Origin: Desulfuromonas sp. TF
GTDB lineage: Bacteria; Desulfobacterota; Desulfuromonadia; Desulfuromonadales; ATBO01
DNA length: 36,800 nt
Reading direction: 5' to 3'
Assembly: GCF_000472285.1 (NCBI RefSeq)
Contig: NZ_KI421418.1
Location: 107,715 to 144,514 of the forward strand
Numbering within the stretch: position 1 is the stretch's first letter; every line of letters begins with the position of its first letter. Under the pieces are notes generated by a model. It was not told where the DNA came from. It ran no database searches and was given only the letters and a program-made list of their open reading frames with translations. Of this stretch, positions 30,804 to 36,800 are shown in pieces. The translations under genes were made by a program, and so were the position numbers.

Positions 30804-31175
30804 TCATCTTGCGAGAATTTTTTGAATGGTTTCTATGAGCATGGCCGATTTGAAGGGCTTGGTGATGTAGGCATCGGCTCCGGCCTCCTTGCTTAGCTGG
30901 ACGTCCATGCGGCTCTTTCTTGCCGTCACCATGATGATGGGGATCTTCCGGGTCCGCTCCTTTTCCTTGATCATTCGACAGATCTCGAATCCGTCCAGAT
31001 CCGGGAGCATGATGTCCAGCAGCATCAGGTCCGGAATGTCTTCTTCAATGGCGGCGAGCGCGGCCTGGCCGTCGGAAACTCCTCGGACCTCGAATCCCCT
31101 GGAAGTCAGCAGTATGCTTTCAAGTTTGAGCAGGCTTTCCTGGTCTTCAACCAGAAGGATTTTTTTACCAGGCAT
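30804..31175 (-). CDS. single-domain response regulator
   Basis: 123 residues, one receiver domain with no output domain. The acidic pocket is E10/D11, the phospho-acceptor D54 (LLLDIMLPDLDG), T84 (IMVTARKS) and K106 (ITKPFKS), all present. It probably acts as a CheY-like or phosphorelay intermediate by protein-protein contacts. No histidine kinase is in the window, so its partner lies elsewhere. ATG 31175 is chosen because GAGAGGACCT precedes it and the receiver strand starts at once; the longer open frame upstream is AT-rich non-family sequence. Confidence 0.93.
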   Translation of the reverse strand: MPGKKILLVEDQESLLKLESILLTSRGFEVRGVSDGQAALAAIEEDIPDLMLLDIMLPDLDGFEICRMIKEKERTRKIPIIMVTARKSRMDVQLSKEAGADAYITKPFKSAMLIETIQKILAR

Positions 31176-31419
31176 AGGTCCTCTCCTCTTGAAAAAATAA
31201 AATGCACAAATTAGCTGAAATATGCTTTTTCCAGAACCACGGCGCAATTATCGCCATCGGCAGAATTGATTCAAGCGAAGGCGGCAATTCAAGAGGGCCG
31301 GTTTGAGTGTATGAATGCAACCTCCGCAGAATATGAGAGAAGATTAGCTGAGATAAACGGAATGTCAAAAGGATTGGCCTTCATACCGTCTTGGAGAGAC
31401 AAGCGCACCCTGATTATAT

Positions 31420-31860
31420 TCAGGAGTCGCAGGAGCGAGGGCCGGCAGGATCGAGGGTCGGCAGCAGCAAAAGATAAATTGTGACGGCGGCGGCTATGCC
31501 GATGAGCAGTGCCTTCAACCAGAACAGGGGGACGATGTAGAGAGCCGATGCCGGAATGGTGAGCCAGATCAGGATGATCGCCGTGGCTTTTGCTTTTCGG
31601 GGTATTCCGTCTCCTGCCAGGTAGGGACGAATCAGCGGACCTAAACGGCGGTGTTCAAGAAGATGACGGTGAAAACGTTCGGAGCTCCGGGCAAAGCATG
31701 CAGCAGCCAGAAGCAGCAAGGGGACAGTCGGAAGAAGTGGCAGGAAAATGCCGAGTACGGCCAGGCCGGTACTGAGCAGACCTGCCGCGGTGAGGCACCA
31801 GCGCACAGCCCTGTTTTTGGGGCGGCCGCTTCGGCCTGAATCCGTATTCAGGTCGGTCAT
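31420..31860 (-). CDS. YbaN/DUF454-family inner-membrane protein
   Basis: About 146 residues with three or four membrane helices. The signature is VRWCLTAAGLLSTGLAVLGIFLPLLPTVPLLLLAAACFARSSERFHRHLLEHRRLGPLIRPYLAGDGIPRKAKATAIILIWLTI, the GiFLPLLPTtPfLLLAafcFaRSSeRFhxwL..h..lGp.i..w...g.ip...K pattern of YbaN. Function of the family is unknown. The start is uncertain: ATG 31860 has GGAG directly adjacent (poor spacing); ATG 31896 would overlap the preceding gene by 17 bases and has GAGCGG seven bases upstream. The gene follows the START-like protein closely, suggesting one operon. Confidence 0.85.
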   Translation of the reverse strand: MTDLNTDSGRSGRPKNRAVRWCLTAAGLLSTGLAVLGIFLPLLPTVPLLLLAAACFARSSERFHRHLLEHRRLGPLIRPYLAGDGIPRKAKATAIILIWLTIPASALYIVPLFWLKALLIGIAAAVTIYLLLLPTLDPAGPRSCDS

Positions 31861-31879
31861 CTCCGGATCAACTCCACGA

Positions 31880-32788
31880 TCAGCCCTGGACGGCATGCGT
31901 TCGCCGCTCATTCCGATTGACCTCAAACGGGTTCGTGCTTCCCTGCAGCTCCAATTGATACCTGCGCTCCTTCCGCTTGATGCTCAGATATTCCCTTTTG
32001 CTCATTTCATAGAGCTGCCGAGGGTGCTCCTGGGTTAAATCGAACCAGGCGTTCAAGCGGGCATCCAGCCGGTTCTCTTCAGGGACATGCAGGGTATCGA
32101 GGTAGGCTTTCAGGGCCATATAGTAGCGCATTGCATTCCGCTCGACAATTCCCTTGGTACCCCCCACATAGAGAAGCTTACCCCCCTCTTTTCCCACCAC
32201 GGAAAACCCGATCTTGTCGCTGCCGGTGGTGGAGAGATAGAATCCGGTTGCAAATTTGCTGCGCAGGCTCGGCCGGAAAGAGGAATTGAGCCGGATGAAT
32301 GTGCGTCCATCCGCATCGGCATGAGCCTCGACCTCGATACGATAGTCGCGGGTGCCGTGCGGACCTTCCGAGGCGATGAGCAGGACCCGCAATTGATCTT
32401 CTTCCTGTTTGAGGATCCGAAAAACGTATTCAAGCTGAAGGGCGTCCTCGGGAGGTTCGAAAAACTTGCGTCCAATGAAGAGTGTCAGCAGGGTTCGATC
32501 TTTGCGGACGCTGTGGATGCACGATTTGACATTGAACACCAGGGGGATGAAATCGCACCAGGCGGCAGGAGCGGTCAGGGCCTCTTTCACCCTGCTGAAA
32601 GGATACTCGATCATGCCGTTGACTTCCGCGCCGAACAGGCCGTCCTCTTCGGTGGAGCGGACCTGCAGCGAAGATCCCGCCAGCAGGGTCGGAGATATAT
32701 CGGTGGCCCGGCAGAGGGAAGCGCAGGCCAGAAAAAGCAGTAAAAAGATGAGTCCGGAAAGCCCCTGGAAATGCGCTTGTTTATTCAT
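31880..32788 (-). CDS. START/SRPBCC-like periplasmic protein
   Basis: 302 residues. A signal peptide of about 28 residues (GLSGLIFLLLFLACASLCRA) is followed by a domain that opens GAEVNGMIEYPFSRVKEALTAPAAWCDFIPLVFNVKSC, the pattern of a START/polyketide-cyclase-like lipid-binding fold, with later HGTRDYRIEVEAHADADGRTFIRLNSSFR and GKLLYVGGTKGIVERNAMRYYMALKAYLDTL. No catalytic residues can be named; a hydrophobic-ligand carrier or sensor is plausible. The C-terminus is basic and helical. It lies between a sterol-desaturase-type enzyme and YbaN on the same strand, hinting at a lipid-related job. The ribosome site is weak (AAGG adjacent to ATG). Confidence 0.65.
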   Translation of the reverse strand: MNKQAHFQGLSGLIFLLLFLACASLCRATDISPTLLAGSSLQVRSTEEDGLFGAEVNGMIEYPFSRVKEALTAPAAWCDFIPLVFNVKSCIHSVRKDRTLLTLFIGRKFFEPPEDALQLEYVFRILKQEEDQLRVLLIASEGPHGTRDYRIEVEAHADADGRTFIRLNSSFRPSLRSKFATGFYLSTTGSDKIGFSVVGKEGGKLLYVGGTKGIVERNAMRYYMALKAYLDTLHVPEENRLDARLNAWFDLTQEHPRQLYEMSKREYLSIKRKERRYQLELQGSTNPFEVNRNERRTHAVQG

Positions 32789-32878
32789 CCTTATTTTAGA
32801 CTCCGAGCATGAGTATGAATGAGCTCAGACCGTATTGTACTCGAAGAGGGGATGAAAAATAAACCCGCCCCCGTGGAT

Positions 32879-33796
32879 TCAGCTCGCAAGAGTCGTTCTG
32901 GATAGGGGCAGAGGCTCTTCTCTTTCCGGTTTTCCGTCACCGACTAGTCGCCAGCTCGGCCGGTCCGCCGTAAATGGCATCTTCATGAGCTTGCCGAAAG
33001 TGAGTTCTTCCGGGTTCAGGTAGGCGGGCACGCCGATGGTGATCTCGTCCTGGGGAACGTTCAGCCGGAGGGTCCCGTGCACGTAGTCCGGCCAGGAGAA
33101 GATCGTCGACCAGTTGGAATCCGTCTCCTCCCGGACGATGGAGTGGTGGATGCCGTGCATGCGGGGGGTGACGATGAGACGGCAGAGCCGGCGCTCCAGT
33201 CCGTACGGCAGGCGTATGTTGGAGTGGTGGAAGAGGATCTCCATCAGCGTGAGGGTCTGCCAGAGGGCCAGCCCCTTGGTTGAAACCCCGAAGAGGAGAA
33301 CCTGGGCGGCGCGCCAGGGGACGGACAGGGCCATCTCCAAGGCATGGAAGCGCAGGGCGGTGGACGCGTCGAGATCGAGGTCGACGTGATGCACCTGGTG
33401 GAAGCGCCAGAGGAAGGGGACCTTATGGGTCAGGACATGCCAGATGTAGAGGGTGTAGTCGAGCAGGACGATGGAGAGAAGGAGGTCCACCCCGACGGGA
33501 AGCCGCTTCAGTTTGAGCAGCCCCCAGCGGTTTTGGAGGACCATTTTCGACAGGAGGGTGGTCAGCGGTTTCTCCGTGAGGGAGATGGTGGCCGCGGTCA
33601 TCAGGGACATGGCGGCGTTGCGCACATCCCTTTTTACCTTGTCCTGCGTCGTCTCCCGCAGGGGACGCTTCAGTTCACTGTAGACGACGGTGACAACGGT
33701 TCCGACGATCAGAAGGCCGCTGAGCCAGGAGGGAAGCTCCCGGGACATCGATTCGTCCCGCTGCTTCTCTTTTTTCCGTTTCGAACGGGTGCGCAT
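32879..33796 (-). CDS. sterol desaturase / fatty acid hydroxylase-type di-iron enzyme
   Basis: 305 residues, integral membrane. The histidine clusters of the family are present: HVLTH (120-124), HQVHH (133-137), FHH (189-191) and HGIHH (214-218), which bind the di-iron centre. Helices precede and separate them (GLLIVGTVVTVVYS, VGVDLLLSIVLLDYTLYIW). It hydroxylates or desaturates a lipid using oxygen; a polar-lipid or hopanoid-type substrate cannot be told apart by eye. Oxygen use is noteworthy if the host is an anaerobe. ATG 33796 follows a good GGGAGAATCATC; the longer frame upstream to 33871 lacks a ribosome site. Downstream on the same strand are the START-like and YbaN genes. Confidence 0.9.
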   Translation of the reverse strand: MRTRSKRKKEKQRDESMSRELPSWLSGLLIVGTVVTVVYSELKRPLRETTQDKVKRDVRNAAMSLMTAATISLTEKPLTTLLSKMVLQNRWGLLKLKRLPVGVDLLLSIVLLDYTLYIWHVLTHKVPFLWRFHQVHHVDLDLDASTALRFHALEMALSVPWRAAQVLLFGVSTKGLALWQTLTLMEILFHHSNIRLPYGLERRLCRLIVTPRMHGIHHSIVREETDSNWSTIFSWPDYVHGTLRLNVPQDEITIGVPAYLNPEELTFGKLMKMPFTADRPSWRLVGDGKPEREEPLPLSRTTLAS

Positions 33797-33965
33797 GATG
33801 ATTCTCCCACCTCGGTAAGGACTCACACGATTTCCGCCACCGCATTTCCGTATCACTTTAAAAGACGCCAACCGTCTGTCAAGAATCTACTCCGGATGAG
33901 CCGGAATCGAGAGCGAGGGTGGGTTCTCCCTGGCGAATCCGAAAAAGAAGGGTAATCTAATTTAC

Positions 33966-34238
33966 ATGACCGGTTCGCCGAAGATGCTTGTTCATTGGCT
34001 TCGGGAGCCGCTCGTCCTTTTCCTGGGGATCGGCGCCCTCTTTCGGAAAAGTCAGACGGTGACCACGGCGCTGAAGGCTCAGGCCGCCGGCCAATTGAGA
34101 GAACTGGCGGGTTACATCCTGAAGCAGGCGCAGGAGCCGGAGCTTCGACAAAGGGCGGAAGCGGTGATCGCCTTCGCGGGCCGGCTGGACGCGTTGGCAC
34201 GGGATGATTCAAAGGCTGTTTTTTTCGAAGACTTGTAA
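33966..34238 (+). CDS. small ORF resembling a parvulin-isomerase N-terminal anchor
   Basis: 90 residues: a short basic start, one hydrophobic segment in MLVHWLREPLVLFLGIGALFRKSQ, then an Ala/Gln/Arg-rich helix (GQLRELAGYILKQAQEPELRQRAEAVIAFAGRLDALARDD). LREPLxxFLxIGALxF is a common opening of membrane-anchored PpiC-type peptidyl-prolyl isomerases, but no isomerase domain follows. It may be a decayed remnant or an unrelated small protein. AGAAGGG lies about 12-13 bases before ATG, a weak site. Confidence 0.4.
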   Translation: MTGSPKMLVHWLREPLVLFLGIGALFRKSQTVTTALKAQAAGQLRELAGYILKQAQEPELRQRAEAVIAFAGRLDALARDDSKAVFFEDL

Positions 34239-34369
34239 ACGTCGTGAGGCAGGATATCGTAGGAGCGAAGTCGACACAGGGAAAGTTGACGAATGTCTCA
34301 CGAAAAGAGACAACTGATGAAAAGATCACCGTTTATTGAGTCGATGTGGCGCAGAAGAGGGTGAGGGGG

Positions 34370-34394
34370 CAGACCTCGACAGAAGAGAGGTCTG
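34370..34394 (+). promoter_or_regulatory. hairpin in the leader of the SYLF gene
   Basis: CAGACCTC (34370-34377) pairs perfectly with GAGGTCTG (34387-34394) across a 9-base loop, about 80 bases before the SYLF start. No U-tract follows, so it is probably not an intrinsic terminator; it may be a regulatory or stabilising stem. The rest of 34239-34473 holds nothing I recognise. Confidence 0.35.
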
Positions 34395-34473
34395 ACCACT
34401 CAGAGGTTCTGGCAATCTGTCGGAAACGTGGGTGAGTGTCCCTGATTTCCCCAGGAGAAAAGGAGATGCAGTC

Positions 34474-35049
34474 ATGATAAGAAAACTCTTGCTGAAAAAT
34501 GCCGCTTGCGTCTTTGCTTTAGGGTTCACGCTGGCTTGCGGATTTCTGATGGTCGAGCAAAGCCGCGCCGCCACGGCCAGGGAAATCGACGTCAGCGCCG
34601 ACGTGGCCCTGGAACGTTTTTACAAGGAAGTCAAGGGCGCCGAGGAATTCGCCAAGAACGCCAAGGGCCTGCTGATCCTGCCCGGTGTCATCAAGGGCGG
34701 TTTTGTCGTCGGTGGCGAGTACGGAGAAGGGGCGCTGCGGATCGGGGGCAAGACGGTGGATTATTACAACATCGTCGCCGGCTCCTTCGGCCTCCAGATA
34801 GGCGCCCAGAAGAAGGACATCGTCATCGCCTTCATGACCGATGAGGCGCTCAAGAAGTTCCGCGCCAGCCAGGGCTGGGAGACCGGCGTCGACGGCAACG
34901 TCGCACTGCTGGACATCGGTGCCGGAGAGCGCCTCGACACCACCACCCTCAAGGACCCCATCGTCGGCTTCGTGTTCGGGGTGAAGGGCCTGATGGCCGA
35001 TGTCTCCCTGAAAGGCTCGAAATTCACCAAGCTGGACAAGAGCAAATAA
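34474..35049 (+). CDS. SYLF-domain (YSC84-like) lipid-binding secreted protein
   Basis: 191 residues. The signal sequence of about 33 residues (ACVFALGFTLACGFLMVEQSRA) is followed by the SYLF/YSC84 pattern: LERFYKEVKGAEEFAKNAKGLLILPGVIKGGFVVGGEYGEGALRIGGKTVDYYNIVAGSFGLQIGAQKKDIVIAFMTDEALKKFRASQGWETGVDGNVALLDIGAGE...PIVGFVFGVKGLMADVSLKGSKFTKL. The domain binds phosphoinositides in eukaryotes; bacterial members are periplasmic and poorly studied. AAAAGGAGATGCAGTC precedes ATG 34474. The upstream open frame to 34432 is not needed. It is monocistronic or cotranscribed with the DUF748 gene 206 bases downstream. Confidence 0.92.
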   Translation: MIRKLLLKNAACVFALGFTLACGFLMVEQSRAATAREIDVSADVALERFYKEVKGAEEFAKNAKGLLILPGVIKGGFVVGGEYGEGALRIGGKTVDYYNIVAGSFGLQIGAQKKDIVIAFMTDEALKKFRASQGWETGVDGNVALLDIGAGERLDTTTLKDPIVGFVFGVKGLMADVSLKGSKFTKLDKSK

Positions 35050-35255
35050 GGGAGATCGGCGTTACGGGTTGGTCGGGATCAACCCGGAGACCGGCATTGC
35101 CGCCTGCACCCGCAAAGCCTGCGCTGTCTACTCCAAGCCCTATTGTATGGGGATGACCAGGCACGGTCGGGGACGACCGGCGGGCAGGCGGACCTTTGGC
35201 AGACCTTCGCGCTGCCGGTGACGGGCGGTTGACCCGCCGACATAAGGACGATGCG

Positions 35256-36800
35256 ATGACACCGAGCGAAAACCAACGCAGCGGGCGGGTGACCGGATTT
35301 CTGGCCAGCCGTCGCCGCCTCCTGATCGGTGGGGCGATCGCAGTCGCGCTCTATGCCCTGTTGGGCTTCTTCCTGGCGCCGTGGCTGCTGGAGAAGCAGG
35401 CCGTCAAGATCGTGAAGTCGCAGTTCGATTCGGAACTCCGCCTGAAGAAGGTGGCCATCAACCCCTTCGTTCTGAGCCTGACCATAGAGGGGCTGGAGCT
35501 CGATGATCCCCTCCGCGAGCCATTGTCGCGTATCGATCGGATCTTCGTAAATTTCCAGCTGAGTTCGCTCTTCCGCTGGGCGTGGACCTTCGACGAGTTC
35601 CGGCTGGATGCGCCAAAGCTCTACGTCTCCCGGGACAGAGAGGGCACCTTGAATCTGTCGCGCCTCGTTGCCGATCGTCCCGAGCCGCCCATCGAGGATG
35701 ATGCGGCGGAAGAGGAGACGGGCCTCCCGCGCCTCATGATTCATGATGTGGAGATCAATCGCTGCTCGGTCGACTGGCAAGATGAAGTCCCTGCCGAGCC
35801 GGTGGAGCACGAATTCGGCCCCATCACCGTCTCAATTCTGGATCTGAATACGCTGCCGCAGCGCCCGGGGCAGCAGTCGGTCGTCATCACCACCGAGACA
35901 GGAAGCACCCTCAGCTGGACGGGCAGCCTGCAATTCAACCCGCTGGAAACCGCCGGCCACGCGACGATCACCGGTACTTACTTCGAGCTCTTGTCCGAAT
36001 ATATCCGCAACGAAGCCGGCTTCGATATCGTCGAGGGCAATGTCGACATCGGCCTGGACTACTCCGTCTCCAAGTTGCCTGACGGCACCATTGCCGCGAC
36101 GGTTGAAGACTTCAATCTGCTGCTTGAGGACATGCTGATAAGGACATTCCCTCCGGGCCTGTCGCCGAAAGTTGCCCAGGAGCGTGAGCTGCTGACCCTC
36201 TCGGCGCTGAAGATCGCCGGCGGTCGTTTCGAGTGGCCGCGGCAGGTGGTCGCGGTGGAGTCTTTCGATATCGATGGAGCGAGAGTGAGCCTCTACCGCG
36301 ATGAGACCGGTGTGCTGGAAATCATGTATGCCGTGCCCGCGGAGGATGCGGCGGAGGCGCAGGCGCAGGAGTCGCAGGCAAAGCCGGATACGGCCGCGGC
36401 GGGCCCGGCGGAACCCTGGCGCATCACGCTGAATCGCTTCGGCATCAATGACCTCTCCATCCACCTCGAAGACCATGGCGTACAGCCGGTCGCCGAGGGG
36501 GGAGTCGATGCCGTCAACGTGGAGATCACAGGCATCACCAATGAACCCGGTGCGCAATTCCCGACCCGCATTTCGTTTCGGGCGGCCAGAGGGGGGGCCG
36601 TCACTCTGGACGGTTCCATGTCCGTGCTGCCGGAGCCGGTCCTCGATTTCAAACTCGACCTCGACGGGGTGGCGCTGGCCGGGGCCCAGCCCTATGTGAG
36701 GCCTCTGGCCGACCTGAGCATGGATTCCGGGGCGCTGAATCTTGACGGCCGCCTGCGCAGCTCCCCCGAGGACCCGTTGCGTCTGGAAGCGGACGTCGAA
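35256..36800 (+). CDS. large DUF748/AsmA-like protein, 3' end outside window
   Basis: The first 515 codons are present and open to the window edge. A membrane anchor (about 20-45, RRLLIGGAIAVALYALLGFFLAPWLL) is followed by the DUF748 opening EKQAVKIVKSQFDSELRLKKVAINPFVLSLTIEGLELDDP...SRIDRIFVNFQLSSLFRWAWTFDEFRLDAPKLYVSRD, then repeated beta segments (VVITTETGSTLSWTGSLQFNPLETAGHATITG; IRTFPPGLSPKVAQERELLTLSALKIAGGRFEWP). Family members are usually about 1,000 residues or longer, so roughly half is missing. They span the periplasm and may move lipids between membranes. ATG 35256 follows ATAAGGACGATGCG; ATG 35251 stops at once. Confidence 0.88.
   Translation, partial: MTPSENQRSGRVTGFLASRRRLLIGGAIAVALYALLGFFLAPWLLEKQAVKIVKSQFDSELRLKKVAINPFVLSLTIEGLELDDPLREPLSRIDRIFVNFQLSSLFRWAWTFDEFRLDAPKLYVSRDREGTLNLSRLVADRPEPPIEDDAAEEETGLPRLMIHDVEINRCSVDWQDEVPAEPVEHEFGPITVSILDLNTLPQRPGQQSVVITTETGSTLSWTGSLQFNPLETAGHATITGTYFELLSEYIRNEAGFDIVEGNVDIGLDYSVSKLPDGTIAATVEDFNLLLEDMLIRTFPPGLSPKVAQERELLTLSALKIAGGRFEWPRQVVAVESFDIDGARVSLYRDETGVLEIMYAVPAEDAAEAQAQESQAKPDTAAAGPAEPWRITLNRFGINDLSIHLEDHGVQPVAEGGVDAVNVEITGITNEPGAQFPTRISFRAARGGAVTLDGSMSVLPEPVLDFKLDLDGVALAGAQPYVRPLADLSMDSGALNLDGRLRSSPEDPLRLEADVE

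Noticed and set aside
31266-31484. 72-codon plus-strand open frame between the response regulator and YbaN
   Set aside because: It overlaps the 3' end of YbaN antisense, lacks a ribosome site, and its C-terminus is shadow sequence. A start at 31311 is conceivable but unsupported; 31176-31419 otherwise shows nothing.
34233-34250. GTAAAC at 34235 as another ECF promoter copy
   Set aside because: No CGTCTAA at the required distance follows it.

Overview
The window is a gene-dense, GC-rich stretch of a bacterial chromosome with a Gram-negative envelope: outer-membrane beta-barrels, OmpA proteins, lipoproteins with lipoboxes, and AsmA/DUF748-type proteins are all present. The best guess is a Desulfuromonadales-type deltaproteobacterium (Geobacter, Desulfuromonas or Pelobacter relatives). 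This rests on the overall gene set, a GEMM-I cyclic-dinucleotide riboswitch whose specificity position looks like the cGAMP-sensing subclass known from Geobacter, and a roughly 124-bp palindromic intergenic element of a kind I associate with that order. No rRNA, tRNA, CRISPR array, transposase or prophage was seen; it reads as ordinary chromosome with several small regulatory surprises.

Layout. 1-1021: a gene fragment and a polytopic membrane protein whose TTG start overlaps the stop of a 35-residue ORF. 1422-5603: a tightly coupled three-gene operon (NAD-dependent sugar epimerase/dehydratase, membrane GT2 glycosyltransferase, TPR plus beta-barrel outer-membrane protein) that looks like a small exopolysaccharide or surface-glycan module. 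5670-8280: an ECF sigma / zinc-finger anti-sigma / small periplasmic helix / DUF3106 operon, each gene overlapping the next by ATGA, divergent from a secreted Gly/Gln/Asn-rich protein. Between them lie two inverted copies of the same promoter, GTAAACC-N15-CGTCTAA. 8366-11423: outer-membrane protein, palindromic repeat, AI-2E-type permease, and nucleotidyltransferase.

11432-13542: a sigma-70 promoter, GEMM-I riboswitch and intrinsic terminator, followed by a small hydrophobic ORF and an OmpA porin with five thrombospondin type-3 calcium repeats. 13707-20103: orphan DppC-like permease, YchJ-like NTF2 protein, WbuC-like cupin, sodium symporter, thioesterase and a chemoreceptor ending in a very strong terminator. 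20141-23431: holin-X/DUF3618 pair, divergent from a DUF4398 lipoprotein, a DUF4398-OmpA lipoprotein and an M48 metalloprotease lipoprotein (envelope maintenance). 23548-28239: DUF748 protein, CNNM/CBS membrane protein, AspT-type antiporter, and an unusually basic CsbD-like protein.

28293-29412: a MarR regulator with AdcR-like metal ligands in an operon with a His-rich TauE/UreH/RcnA-like transporter, with a palindromic operator candidate upstream. 29628-33796: DUF4136-like lipoprotein, HAD phosphatase, single-domain response regulator, YbaN/DUF454, a START-like periplasmic protein and a sterol-desaturase-type di-iron hydroxylase. 33966-36800: a small ORF resembling the N-terminal anchor of parvulin isomerases, a SYLF-domain protein, and the first 515 codons of a large DUF748 protein that runs off the window.

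The strongest candidates for something undescribed are the self-contained ECF envelope-stress circuit (5670-8280), with its duplicated divergent promoter and a leucine-rich helix shared between anti-sigma factor and periplasmic partner, and the riboswitch-controlled small membrane ORF at 11432-11971.
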